64,000 nucleotides of DNA from JBKQVT01 sp963727245 (GCA_963727245.1 CAVSFO010000001.1:744001-808000); one strand, 5' to 3'; positions 51,690 through 61,165 are shown, counted from the first letter of the stretch. Translations and numbers: made by a program. The notes: a model not told the origin generated them from the letters alone.

Positions 51690-54197
51690 ATGGATCGCCT
51701 CACACGACTTCTGTCGCCGCGGCTCGTGCTGCCGCTGCTGGGTGCAATCTTGGCCTGCCTCCCGTGGCTGGCCTTACGGCAGGATGCTCCCCAACAGGGG
51801 AGCCTCCAGTCGAGTCCCACGTTGGGCGCGGGCACCGCGCCCGGCGTGGGCGTCGGGATGGCGAAAACCTTAGAAGGGGCGACGAAAGGGGACAGTCCCA
51901 TTTTCGTAGAACGAAAATTGGGACAGTCCCCAGGTGCTGCACCACATGCCCTTGGGGCAACCTTGGCCGAAGGGGCCAAGCTGCTGAAATTCCCCGCGCC
52001 CGGCGGCGATGCTGCCGTCCTGGCGGCGGCGTTCCCCAGCATGCCGGCCGACGCCAAGGGGCCGGAACTGCTGGCCCCCGGCGCATCGCCACCGGCTGCA
52101 CCTGCGAGCGCGCCGCCGGCGCCTCCGCACACCTTGCCCCTGCCGGCCGGCTCGCTGCTGCTGCCTCCGGAAGCGGCGGCGCCGCGCAGCGAGCAACTGG
52201 AGAAGACCGCCAAGCAGGCCGACCAGCAGGCCCGGCACGGCTTCGAGCTGGCCAACCGGGGGGCCTGCTATGCGGCCCGAGCCGAGTTCATCGCCGGCCT
52301 GCGGCTGCTGGCCCAGGCGCTGGACGCCGAACGCCACACCACCCAGCACAGCCGCGCGCTGAGCGCCGGGCTGACGGCCTTGAAGGAGGCGGGCGATTTC
52401 CTCCCCAGCGGCGGCAAGTTGGAGGCCGATCTCGATCTGCCCGCCATCATCGCCAGCCATCGCACGCCGGTGCTGAAAAACGCGGCGCTGGAAAACCTCG
52501 TGCCCCTGGTGGCGCTGAAGTCCTACTTCACCTTCGCCCAGGAGCAGCTCAGCGCGGCGGCCGGCCATGAAGTGGCGGGCTCGATGGCCTTGTATGCCCT
52601 GGGAAAACTGCACGCCAATGGGGCCAGGCAAAAGAACTTCGACGTGCCGGCCGCCGAACCCAAGGCGGTGGTCTTCTACCAGGCCGCGCTGCTGGTCTGC
52701 CCGCAAAACTTCATGGCGGCCAACGACCTGGGCGTGGTGCTGGCGCGGAGCGGCTACTATGTCGAGGCCCGCTCGGCCTTGGAGCACAGCGTCCGCACCT
52801 CGCGGCAATCGGCCAGCCTGAGCAACCTGGCGGCCGTCTATCAGCAATTGCGTCAGCCCTGGCTGGCCGAGCAGACGCGGCAGCAGGCCGAGGCGGTCCA
52901 CCGGGCCGAGGCCCAGCGGCTGCGGTCGCGGCAGGCCTCCGCCGACGGCACGGTGCAGTGGGTCGATCCGCGCATCTTCGCCGAGAGCAGCAGCGAAACC
53001 CCCGATCCGCTCCCCACCCATGCCAAGAAGCCGGTGGTCGGCTGGCAGCTTCGCCGCCCGATCGCGCCGGTGGCGAACTCGCCGGACAACAGCCGGCTCA
53101 TCTTGGCCGAGCACGCGCCCCGCGAGCCGGAGCGGATCCGCCTCTGCCAGGCCCTTGGTCCGGCCGCCCCCTACGACGTTTACGGCGTCGATTGCGCGGC
53201 CAACGGCTGCTGGGGCTGCCGAGGCTGGGAAGCCATGCGCCTGATCAACTGGCAGCAGTATGCCCAGGGCGAGTACGTCGGGCCCTGGCGGCTGGCGCAC
53301 GTGCCGGAATATCGTTTCCGCGTCGACGATCAACTGGACATGATCTTCCGCATCACCCGCGACGAGCAGCCCAACCCCTACCGGCTCAACGTGGGCGATC
53401 AGATCCGCGTGGAATCGTTCACCGATCCCGAGCTGAACCGCGACCTGCTCATTCAGCCCGACGGCACCATCACGCTGCGGCTGCTGGGCCAGGTGCACGC
53501 CACCGGCCGCACCGTGCCCCAGCTCACCGATGCCCTGGACCAGCTCTACACGAAGTATTACAAGATCCCGGCCATCACCGTCACGCCGTTGAAGGTCAAT
53601 ACCCAACTGTTCGACCTGCTCAACACGGTCGACCGCAAGTGGGGCATCGGCGGCCAGAACCAGGCGGTCCGCGTCACCCCGGAAGGGCTGATCTCGCTGC
53701 CCGCCGTCGGTTGCCTCCGCGCCCAGGGATTGACGCTGCAAGAGCTGCAACAGGAGATCAACGAACGCTATCGGGAGAAGATCGAGGGCATGGAAGTGAC
53801 TCCCATGCTCACGCAGCGGGCCTCGCGTTACGTCTACGTCATGGGCCAGGTGAATGTGCCGGGGCGATTCGAGATGGTCGGCCCCACCACCGTCCTGCAG
53901 GCCCTCAGCATGGCCGGCAGTTGGCAGGTGGGGTCCAACCTCAGGCAGATCGTCATCTTCCGCCGCGGCGACGACTGGCGGCTGCTGGCCACGATGGTCA
54001 ACCTCGAGGCGGCCCTGCACGGCCATCAGCCCTGCCCGGCGGGCGAACTCTGGCTCTCCGATTCCGACGTAGTCATCGTGCCCAAGTCGGCGATCCAGGT
54101 GGCCGACGACTTCATCAACCTGGTCTTCACCCACGGCATCTACGGCGTCTTCCCGCTGACCACCCAGTTCACCTTCACCAAGCTCAGCACGCTGTAG
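51690..54197 (+). CDS. Polysaccharide biosynthesis/export (Wza-type) protein with TPR-like region and an in-frame repeat
   Basis: 835 residues from MDRLTRLLSPRLVLPLLGAI (signal anchor). Residues 67-81 (GDSPIFVERKLGQSP) are encoded by a PR-2 palindrome. A TPR-like helical region runs from about 170 to 420 (AALLVCPQNFMAANDLGVVL). From about residue 545 the outer-membrane export domain follows: YRLNVGDQIRVESFTDPELN, LIQPDGTITLRLLGQVHATG, then SLBB-like repeats (YVYVMGQVNVPGRFEMVGPT; SMAGSWQVGSNLRQIVIFRR). The long N-terminal extension is unlike classical Wza. Confidence 0.87.
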   Translation: MDRLTRLLSPRLVLPLLGAILACLPWLALRQDAPQQGSLQSSPTLGAGTAPGVGVGMAKTLEGATKGDSPIFVERKLGQSPGAAPHALGATLAEGAKLLKFPAPGGDAAVLAAAFPSMPADAKGPELLAPGASPPAAPASAPPAPPHTLPLPAGSLLLPPEAAAPRSEQLEKTAKQADQQARHGFELANRGACYAARAEFIAGLRLLAQALDAERHTTQHSRALSAGLTALKEAGDFLPSGGKLEADLDLPAIIASHRTPVLKNAALENLVPLVALKSYFTFAQEQLSAAAGHEVAGSMALYALGKLHANGARQKNFDVPAAEPKAVVFYQAALLVCPQNFMAANDLGVVLARSGYYVEARSALEHSVRTSRQSASLSNLAAVYQQLRQPWLAEQTRQQAEAVHRAEAQRLRSRQASADGTVQWVDPRIFAESSSETPDPLPTHAKKPVVGWQLRRPIAPVANSPDNSRLILAEHAPREPERIRLCQALGPAAPYDVYGVDCAANGCWGCRGWEAMRLINWQQYAQGEYVGPWRLAHVPEYRFRVDDQLDMIFRITRDEQPNPYRLNVGDQIRVESFTDPELNRDLLIQPDGTITLRLLGQVHATGRTVPQLTDALDQLYTKYYKIPAITVTPLKVNTQLFDLLNTVDRKWGIGGQNQAVRVTPEGLISLPAVGCLRAQGLTLQELQQEINERYREKIEGMEVTPMLTQRASRYVYVMGQVNVPGRFEMVGPTTVLQALSMAGSWQVGSNLRQIVIFRRGDDWRLLATMVNLEAALHGHQPCPAGELWLSDSDVVIVPKSAIQVADDFINLVFTHGIYGVFPLTTQFTFTKLSTL
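51888..51931. repeat. PR-2 palindromic repeat inside the export gene
   Basis: A 44-bp hairpin identical, except for its centre, to the intergenic copy at 14156-14199. The host reading frame stays open through it. Confidence 0.9.
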
Positions 54198-54205
54198 AAG
54201 GTAGG

Positions 54206-54224
54206 CCGCACACGCCGTGTGCGG
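54206..54224. repeat. PR-6 palindrome
   Basis: CCGCACACGCCGTGTGCGG, identical to 28287-28305. It lies just after the export gene stop and may act as its terminator. Confidence 0.75.
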
Positions 54225-54258
54225 TCCGCGGGTCGCGGCGTGCGCCTGCCACTTGGCG

Positions 54259-54900
54259 TCAGGATGCCGCGAACTTGCCGACCACCGGCCGCTGCATCAG
54301 GCACGACCAAGCGGGATAGCCCCCCTTCAAGTTCAAGCTTCCCAGCCGGCACTCCCGCACCTGCACCACCTCGAACAGCCGGCCCAGCTCGCGCCCGATC
54401 AGCCCCCGGGTGATTGGCGGCGGGCTGCCGCCGTGCGGCTCGCGGCGCCGGGCCGCCACGGTGAAGTAGTACGAGCCGGGCTGCGTCACCCGCCACAAGA
54501 GGTCGAGGAACCGTTCCAGGTCGGAGTGGCGAATGAAATGATACAACCCCACGTCGAAGACCAACTGGAACTGCCCGGCGGTCTGGCCGAACTCGAAGGC
54601 GTCGGCCAGCACCAGTCGCAGCAGGGCGTCTTCCCGCTCGGCCCGCACGCGGGCCCGCTCGACGGCAATGGGGGAGCTGTCCACGGCGGTCATTTCGAAG
54701 CCGTGCTGGGCGAGGTAGATGGCGTCCGCCCCGCTGCCGCAACCCAACTCGAGGGTCCGCGCCGGCCGCAGGGTCTTTGCTTCGACCAGCCGCACCAGCT
54801 CGGCCGTCGGCATCCCGGTATCCCAAGGGGGGGTGCCTTGGCGGTAGATCGCATCCCAGTCCACGCGCCCGACTGGCGCCCGTTCTCGCAACTGGCTCAT
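54259..54900 (-). CDS. Class I SAM-dependent methyltransferase (TPMT-like)
   Basis: 213 residues. VDWDAIYRQGTPPWDTGMPT is the N-terminal motif of thiopurine-methyltransferase-like proteins. LELGCGSGADAIYLAQHGFE is SAM motif I, MTAVDSSPIAVERAR motif II, and FDVGLYHFIRHSDLERFLDL the post-II region. A physiological role in methylating thiols or metalloids is possible, given the nearby sulfur-handling genes, but this is inference. Frame intact. Confidence 0.85.
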   Translation of the reverse strand: MSQLRERAPVGRVDWDAIYRQGTPPWDTGMPTAELVRLVEAKTLRPARTLELGCGSGADAIYLAQHGFEMTAVDSSPIAVERARVRAEREDALLRLVLADAFEFGQTAGQFQLVFDVGLYHFIRHSDLERFLDLLWRVTQPGSYYFTVAARRREPHGGSPPPITRGLIGRELGRLFEVVQVRECRLGSLNLKGGYPAWSCLMQRPVVGKFAAS

Positions 54901-55257
54901 GATGGTGCTCGTTTCCGCTTGCGGACCGAATCGTCGATACCCTTAGTGTCTGATGTTGCGGCCGTTTATGCAAGTAGGCAGGCGGGAACCCCATTGGCCG
55001 CCGACACGCTGCCCGTCCCGCCGCAGCAGTCCAGGAAGCAATCTGCAACATACTACTGTCAAAGGCTTTAGGAACTGACCTTGGGTGGACGCCGATCAAA
55101 CCGTGTGGCTGGCCCGGGGCGGGGACTGGTCCATTTTTTGGCCAAAAGGCGCTGCGTTGGCCAACCGGTCGTTGGCCGAAAACATGGACCAGGTACGCTG
55201 TGAACGCTTACGATGGCGCCAGCCAGGGCAGGGAATGGGCGATCGTGAATACCGCGT
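54901..55257. other. Intergenic region with a PR-11 repeat
   Basis: The 357 bases hold the PR-11 element at 55121-55211. The first 220 bases show no gene and should contain the promoter of the methyltransferase gene. Confidence 0.5.
55121..55211. repeat. PR-11 repeat, copy 1
   Basis: GGGGACTGGTCCATTTTTTG at the left, GGCCGAAAACATGGACCAGG then CTGTGAACGCTTAC at the right. The second copy at 57541-57662 ends with the same CTGTGAACGCTTAC. The two copies bracket the CoA-disulfide reductase/rhodanese genes in the same orientation. Confidence 0.8.
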
Positions 55258-56925
55258 TCAGGTCGAAGACAGGCTTTCGGGCTTCGGATAAAAGAGCTTG
55301 TACGTCTTGTAGCCGCCACCGATGTTCGACGCCGAGAACCCATTCTGCCGCAGAATCCTGGTCGCCAAGTAACCGCGTTGCCCGACCTGACAGCAGACCG
55401 CGATCTCCCGGTCAGCGGGGAGTTCGTCCAACCGAGAACGAAGATCGTCGACCGGAATGTTCGTGGCTCCGGGGATATTCCCTGCGGAACATTCCTGAGA
55501 CGTGCGAACGTCCAACACAAGCGGCCGCAGATCGGCTGGTGCAGTCAAGACGGCCTCGACATCGACCTGGGGATGCTCGCCTCGCAACATGCCGCCGGCC
55601 ACGAAGCCCGCCATGTTGATCGGGTCTTTGGCCGCACCGTACTGCGGCGAATACGCCAGTTCCATTTCTTCCAGATCATAGACCGTCATGCCCGCCTGGA
55701 TTGCCACGGCCAGCACGTCAATCCGCTTGTCCACGCCGGCGCCGCCAACCGCTTGCGCTCCCAGCAGCTTTCCCGTTTCAGGGTGGAAGAGAATCTTCAG
55801 CGTCATCTGCTCGGCGCCGGGATAGTATCCGGCGTGATGGGCGGGATGAACGTAGACCTTGCGGCAGCGGCGATTGGCGCGGCGCAGGGCTTTTTCCGAG
55901 GCCCCGGTGATTGCCGCGGTACGGTCGAAGACGCCGATGATGGCGGTTCCTTGCGTTCCTCGATATTTCGCCGGCCGTCCGAAGATATTGTCGGCAGCGA
56001 TCCGTCCTTGCCGGTTGGCTGGCCCGGCCAACGGCACCTGGATCGGGCCGCCCGCAACGAAGTCCTTGACCTCGATGGCGTCTCCAACGGCATAGATGTT
56101 TGGATCGCTGGTCTGCAGGAACTCGTTCACGCGGATGCCGCCACGAGGCCCGACCGCCAGGCCCGCGTCAACGGCCAGTTGGTTCTCCGGGCGCACGCCG
56201 ACTCCCAAGACGACCAGTTGGGCGGGCAATTGCGCGCCCGACTTCAGCCGCACGACAATGCCATCGGGCGTTTGCTGGAAACTTTCGGCAGACTGCCCCA
56301 GCAGCACGGTCACGCCGTTGGCGGCGAGCGTTTCCAGAATCGGCGTCGTCATTTCCTTGTCGAAGGGCGTAAGGACCTGGTCGTTCTTCTCGACCACCGT
56401 GGTGGCAATGCCGCGCTTGACGAAGTTTTCCACCATTTCCAGGCCGATGAACCCCGCACCCACCACAACCGCCTGCTTGACGCCGTGGTCCACCCACGCC
56501 TTGATGCGGTCCACGTCTTGCAGATTTCTCAAGGTGAAGATTCCCGGCAGGTCGACGCCTGGAATCGTTGGACGCAATGGCGCCGCTCCGGGAGCGAGGA
56601 TCAGCTTGTCGAAAGTTTCCTCGTACTCTCGCCCCGAAGCGAGGTCACGGACGCGAACCTTCTTTGCGGCGCGGTCGATGGCTTCGACCGACGACCGGGT
56701 CCGCACGTCGAGGTTGAATCGGGTCCGCAACCGCTCCGGCGTTGTGACCAGCAGCTTGTCCCGCGCGGAGATTTCGCCGCCGACATAGTAGGGCAGCCCG
56801 CAGTTGGCGAACGACACGTCCGGTCCGCGCTCGAACAGAACGATGTCGGCGTCTTCCGACAAGCGACGAGCACGGGCGGCTGCCGATGCTCCGCCGGCGA
56901 CGCCACCGATAATCAGCAGTTTCAT
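55258..56925 (-). CDS. CoA-disulfide reductase-like flavoprotein with C-terminal rhodanese domain
   Basis: 555 residues. MKLLIIGGVAGGASAAARAR is the FAD-binding start. VSFANCGLPYYVGGEIS contains the redox Cys (residue 42) of the CoADR/persulfide-reductase group. QAVVVGAGFIGLEMVENFVK is the NAD(P)H fold, and QTSDPNIYAVGDAIEVKDF the second FAD motif. From about residue 455 a rhodanese domain follows (LVLDVRTSQECSAGNIPGAT) with active site AVCCQVGQRGY. This fusion reduces CoA persulfides or polysulfides. It is downstream of a rhodanese/DUF2892 gene on the same strand, under a likely ArsR regulator. Confidence 0.93.
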   Translation of the reverse strand: MKLLIIGGVAGGASAAARARRLSEDADIVLFERGPDVSFANCGLPYYVGGEISARDKLLVTTPERLRTRFNLDVRTRSSVEAIDRAAKKVRVRDLASGREYEETFDKLILAPGAAPLRPTIPGVDLPGIFTLRNLQDVDRIKAWVDHGVKQAVVVGAGFIGLEMVENFVKRGIATTVVEKNDQVLTPFDKEMTTPILETLAANGVTVLLGQSAESFQQTPDGIVVRLKSGAQLPAQLVVLGVGVRPENQLAVDAGLAVGPRGGIRVNEFLQTSDPNIYAVGDAIEVKDFVAGGPIQVPLAGPANRQGRIAADNIFGRPAKYRGTQGTAIIGVFDRTAAITGASEKALRRANRRCRKVYVHPAHHAGYYPGAEQMTLKILFHPETGKLLGAQAVGGAGVDKRIDVLAVAIQAGMTVYDLEEMELAYSPQYGAAKDPINMAGFVAGGMLRGEHPQVDVEAVLTAPADLRPLVLDVRTSQECSAGNIPGATNIPVDDLRSRLDELPADREIAVCCQVGQRGYLATRILRQNGFSASNIGGGYKTYKLFYPKPESLSST

Positions 56926-56949
56926 GATCTGGACTCCTTGCTTGGGTCT

Positions 56950-57508
56950 TCAGCGTGTGGAACAGGACTTCGCGTCTTGGCCGCACTGGTTCCAGGGCAT
57001 TCGCGCCAGGATCATGCCCATGCCGCAAGTGTCGGTAATCCCGGCGAACATCAGTCCGGCGCCGACGAAGGCCGATAGACCGACGAGCGCAGGATGGACG
57101 AACCAGCCGAGCACGGCCCCCAGCAGCACCAGCGATCCGGCGGCGATACGAACCTGCCGCTCGAGTGAGATGGCCTTTCTGCCACGGACGACCGGCAGAC
57201 CGGCTTCCACGCAAGCCGTCGTTCCACCCTCGACGTTGACCACGTTCGAGAAGCCCGCCTGGAGGAATTTCTCGCAGGCCTGCCGACCCCGGCCTCCGGA
57301 ACGACAAATGACGTACAGCGGCTCCTGGGCCGACCCATCGCGGGCCTGCATCAACGCTGCCGCGTCCAGTTGATCCAAGGGGATATTGCGCGATCTCGAC
57401 GTGGACCTCACGAAACTCGACGGGAGTTCGAACGTCGATGAGTTCGATATTCTTGCCCTCCTTGCCGAGGTCTGCCAGTTGAGCGGGCGAAATGCCGGAC
57501 GGGTTCAT
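56950..57508 (-). CDS. Rhodanese-DUF2892 membrane protein (YgaP-like), frameshifted
   Basis: About 186 residues. MNPSGISPAQLADLGKEGKN and IELIDVRTPVEFREVHVEIA are in the first frame. After a one-base gap near 57395, NIPLDQLDAAALMQARDGSA and YVICRSGGRGRQACEKF (rhodanese active-site Cys loop) follow. Two membrane helices (SLVLLGAVLGWFVHPALVG; AFVGAGLMFAGITDTCGMGM) form the DUF2892 region, as in YgaP. It presumably handles sulfane sulfur at the membrane. The stop is 24 bases before the CoADR start, so the two are one operon. Confidence 0.88.
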
Positions 57509-57540
57509 GATCTTCTCCTCGTGGTCGCTGCCTTAGTGAT

Positions 57541-57662
57541 GTAACCGTGCACAGGGCGGGGAAGAAGGGGACAGGTCCATGTTTTCGGCCCACGTCGTCC
57601 ATGAAAATCACGTCGGTTGGCCGAAAAATGGACCAGTCCCCGCCCACCCTGTGAACGCTTAC
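57541..57662. repeat. PR-11 repeat, copy 2
   Basis: Outer arms GTAACCGTGCACAGGGCGGG and the near-complement CCCACCCTGTGAACGCTTAC, with inner arms GGACAGGTCCATGTTTTCGG and CCGAAAAATGGACCAGTCC. It lies upstream of the rhodanese gene, so it also occupies part of that operon's promoter region. Confidence 0.8.
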
Positions 57663-57711
57663 CTTATTGATTGTTATGTCCCGATAAAACGATATGTTGT
57701 CGCAAAAAATC

Positions 57712-58038
57712 TCACCTCTTGGCGTCGAATCGCGCTTCGACGCAGGTCATGAGGTCCGCCAGATGGGTTTCGACGATCTGGTAGTACGTCTTGCGACCGT
57801 CTTTCTCGCTGCTGAGGAAGCCGCATCGCTGCATCAGCCGCAAGTGCTCGGACGCCATGTGGCTGGGAATCCCGCACGCCTCGGCCAGTTTGCCAACCGT
57901 GTAGCGGCCCCGCAGTAGCATCTGGACCATCCGCAGCCGATGGGGATGGGCCAGCGTCCTGAGGCATTCGGCCGCCTGCTCCAGCGCGTTCAAGGATGTT
58001 AAGCTGGGCAATTTGTCGGTTTTTGTCTTGACGGCCAC
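57712..58038 (-). CDS. ArsR-family transcriptional regulator
   Basis: 108 residues from a GTG start (VAVKTKTDKLPSLTSLNALE) preceded by GAGAGGA. Winged helix: CLRTLAHPHRLRMVQMLLRG, YTVGKLAEACGIPSHMASEH (recognition helix) and FLSSEKDGRKTYYQIVETHL. Four cysteines are present, including one in the first helix and one near the C-terminus (LMTCVEARFD), a layout that could allow a persulfide-sensing disulfide as in BigR/SqrR; this is not shown. It is upstream of and co-directional with the rhodanese/CoADR operon, its likely target. Confidence 0.88.
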   Translation of the reverse strand: MAVKTKTDKLPSLTSLNALEQAAECLRTLAHPHRLRMVQMLLRGRYTVGKLAEACGIPSHMASEHLRLMQRCGFLSSEKDGRKTYYQIVETHLADLMTCVEARFDAKR

Positions 58039-58061
58039 GTTTCCTCTCCAGACGTTCAATT

Positions 58062-58081
58062 ATATCGTAATATCCCGATAT
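58062..58081. promoter_or_regulatory. Candidate ArsR operator
   Basis: ATATCG-N8-CGATAT, 24 bases upstream of the ArsR start codon. A related TCCCGATAAAACGATAT lies at 57680-57695, between the ArsR gene and the rhodanese operon. Autoregulation and operon control by ArsR would fit. Confidence 0.45.
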
Positions 58082-58168
58082 GTCAATCAATCTTTTCAGA
58101 TGCCCACACGCCGATGGTTCCCGTGAAACGCATTGCCGCGAGCAGGCCATTTTGTCATAATTTGCGTC

Positions 58169-60480
58169 ATGGCAACGACTTCCGCAGCCTTGGCGACGGC
58201 GATCCAGCACCATCAAGCCGGGCGGCTGCAAGCGGCCGAGCAGATCTATCGGCAAATTCTGGAAGCAGAACCGAACCACGCCGATGCCATCCATCTTCTC
58301 GGCGTGATTGCTCACCAAGCGGGCAAGCACGAGCTTGCCGTCGAGTACATCCGCCGGGCGATTGCCCTGAAAGGCAATGCGGCGGCCTTCCATAACAACT
58401 TGGGAGGAGCCTATTGTGCCTTGCACAAGATTCCCGAAGCCGTCGCTTGCTATCGCCGGGCACTGGAACTGAAGCCCGACTATGCCGAGGTGCACAGCAA
58501 CCTGGGCGTGGCCTTCAAGGAGCAGGGGAAGCTGGACGAAGCGGTCGCCTGCTACCGCCGCGCGCTCGAACTGAACCCGCACGACGCCAAGGCACACAAC
58601 AACCTGGGCAATGCCTTCCAGGACCAGGGGAAGCCGGACGAAGCGGTCGCCTGCTATCGCCAGGCGTTGGAACTGTGGCCGGACTATGCCGAGGCGCACA
58701 GCAACCTGGGCAATGCCCTGAAGGAGCAGGGAAAGCCGGACGACGCCGTCGCCTGCTACCGCCGCGCATTGGAACTGAATCCGGACTTCGCCGGGCGCAG
58801 AGCAACCTGGGCAACGTCCTGAAGGACCAGGGCAAGCTGGACGAAGCGGTCGCCTGCTGTCGCCGGGCATTGGAACTGGAGCCCGACTTCGCCGAGGCCC
58901 ATTACCACCTGGGCAGCGCGCTGAAGGACCAGGGGAAGCTGGACGAAGCGGCCGACTGCTGTCGCCGTGCGCTGGAATTGAAGCCCGACTATGCCGAGGC
59001 CCACGTCGGCCTGGGCAATGCGTTGATGGCCCAGGGAAAGCTGGACGAAGCGGTCGCCCGCTACCGCCGCGCGCTGGAACTGAAACCCGGCTTCGCCGAG
59101 ACGTACAACAACCTGGGCAATGCCCTGAAGGACCAGGGGATGCTGGACGAAGCCGTCGCCTGCTACCGCCGGGCACTCGAACTACAGCCGGACCGCGCCG
59201 AGGTGCACAGCAACCTGCTCTTGACGCTCCAGTATTGCGCGGCGGCAACGCCCCAATCCTTGGCCGAAGCCCATGCCGAGTACGATCGCACTCACGCCGC
59301 GCACCTGCGCGCCGCGCCGGGCATGAGAACGTCCGCGAGCGTTATGGCCGGCCCCGCTTGGGCTTCGTATCGCGCGATCTGGGGCGGCACCCCGTCGGCT
59401 ATTTCCTGGTCCGCGTCTTGGAGAACCTCGGCCAGGGACAATACGAGACGATCTGTTACTCCGACCAGGTCGTCACCGACGACGTGACCCGCCGCCTTCA
59501 GGCCGCCGCCACGCAATGGCGCGACGTGACCGGCATGAGCGACCAGCGGCTGGCCGAGCAAATCCGGGCCGATCGGATCGGCATCCTTTTCGACCTGGCC
59601 GGGCACACCGCCCACAACCGCCTGCTGGTCTTCGCCCGCAAGCCGGCCCCGATCCAGATCACGTGGATCGGCTACGAAGGGACGACCGGCCTGTCGGCGA
59701 TGGATTACCTCATCGCCGACCGCTACATGATGCCCGAGGGCAGCGAGAGGTACTGCCGCGAGCGAGTGCTGCGGATGCCCGACGGCTACCTGTGCTACGA
59801 ACCGCCCCAGGCGCTCCGGAAGTCGGCCCGCTGCCGGCGGCGAACAGCGGCTGCGTGACGTTTTGCAACTTCAGCAACCTGGCCAAGATTACGCTGGAAG
59901 TGGCGGCGGTCTGGGCGAAGGTCATCAGCAGGGTGCCCGGCTCCCGGCTGATGATGAGCTATCGCGGCTGCGGCCAGCAGAGCATGACGCAGCGATACCT
60001 CGATTTCTTCGCCCAGCGCGGCGTAGAACCGCAGCGCGTCTGCCTGCTGCCGAGGAAATCCTACGCCGACTACTTGGCCGCCTACGGCCAGGCCGACGTT
60101 TTGCTGGACACCTTCCCCTTCTCCGGCAACACCACGACCTGCGAGGCAATGTGGATGGGAGTGCCCGTGGTCAGTTGCCCGGGCGAGACGTTCGCCGGCC
60201 GGCACCAGCTCAGCCACCTGCACAACATCGGTCTGCCGGAACTGATCGCCGGCGACCAGGACGAATTCGTGGAACTGGCGGTCTCCTTGGCGACCGACCT
60301 GCCGCGACTGGCGGCCATACGGGCCAGCCTGCGGCCGCGGATGGCCGCCTCGCCCCTGTGTGACGGGCAGCGCTTTGCCGCCAACCTGGCGGCCCTGTTG
60401 CACGATGTGTGGCAGCAGTGGCGCCACGCGGCGGCCAATCCGCAACTCGCCGGCGGCGGGGACCGGCCCGGGGCGCGGAA
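58169..60480 (+). CDS. TPR/O-GlcNAc-transferase-like (SPINDLY/GT41) protein, several frameshifts
   Basis: About 770 residues when the frames are joined. MATTSAALATAIQHHQAGRL starts roughly ten 34-residue TPR units (consensus YAEAHSNLGNALKEQGKLDE, AVACYRRALELNP). The GT41 domain follows: RPRLGFVSRDLGRHPVGYFL, IGILFDLAGHTAHNRLLVFA, KPAPIQITWIGYEGTTGLSA, LMMSYRGCGQQSMTQRYLDF, DVLLDTFPFSGNTTTCEAMW and MGVPVVSCPGETFAGRHQLS (UDP-site). Shifts lie near 58793 (a missing A), 59315 and 59812. It probably glycosylates proteins. The frame then runs without a stop into the methyltransferase domain. Confidence 0.86.
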
Positions 60481-60498
60481 CCGCCGAGCGAAAAGACC

Positions 60499-61165
60499 GT
60501 GCCGGAGCACCCGGCAACTCTTCCGGGCGCGGCCAGGACCGTGCTGCACGTGGGTTGTGGCCCCTTCGATCCCCAGGCGCTTCCGGCCCAGTTCCGCACC
60601 GCCGACTGGAAAGAGGTCCGGCTGGATATCGACCCGTCCGTGTCGCCGGACGTGGTCGCCAGCATCACCGACATGTCCGCCGTGCCGAGCAATTCGGTGG
60701 ACGCGGTTCTGGTCGTCGCACAACCTCGAACACCTTTATGCGCACGAGGTTCCGCTGGCCTTGCGCGAGTTCTGGCGGGTGCTCAAGCCGGGCGGCGTCG
60801 CCGTGCTGGCCCTGCCCGACATCCAAGAGGTTGCGCGGCGCGTTGCCGCGGGGAATCTCGAGCAGACGCTTTACGTCTCTCCGGCCGGCCCGATTTGCGC
60901 CATCGACATCATGTTCGGACATCGCGACTCGATCGCCCGCGGCAACCACTTCATGGCGCACAAGACCGCTTTTACCGCCGCGAGCCTCGGCCAGAAGTTA
61001 ACGGAGGCCGGCTTCGCCACGGTCGATGTCCAAGCGGATCAGCCAGCCTTTGCGCCTGCGGGCCTCGGCGACGAAGTAGCGCGTCCCGAGCCCGGACTAT
61101 TTAGAGACTATCTCAAAAGGCCAAATCCCATCGTCCCCTCTCCCTCCGGGAGAGGGTTAGGGTGA
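60499..61165 (+). CDS. Class I methyltransferase, possibly fused to the GT41 protein; frameshifted
   Basis: About 222 residues. VPEHPATLPGAARTVLHVGC starts the domain (GTG possible start). VLHVGCGPFDPQALP is SAM motif I, and VRLDIDPSVSPDVVASITDM motif II. After a one-base shift near 60708 come SSHNLEHLYAHEVPLALREF and FWRVLKPGGVAVLALPDIQE. It is typical of methyltransferases found beside planctomycete glycosyltransferases. No stop separates it from the GT41 frame, so a fusion is possible. The last residues (LFRDYLKRPNPIVPSPSGRG) and the stop codon are encoded by a repeat element. Confidence 0.8.
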
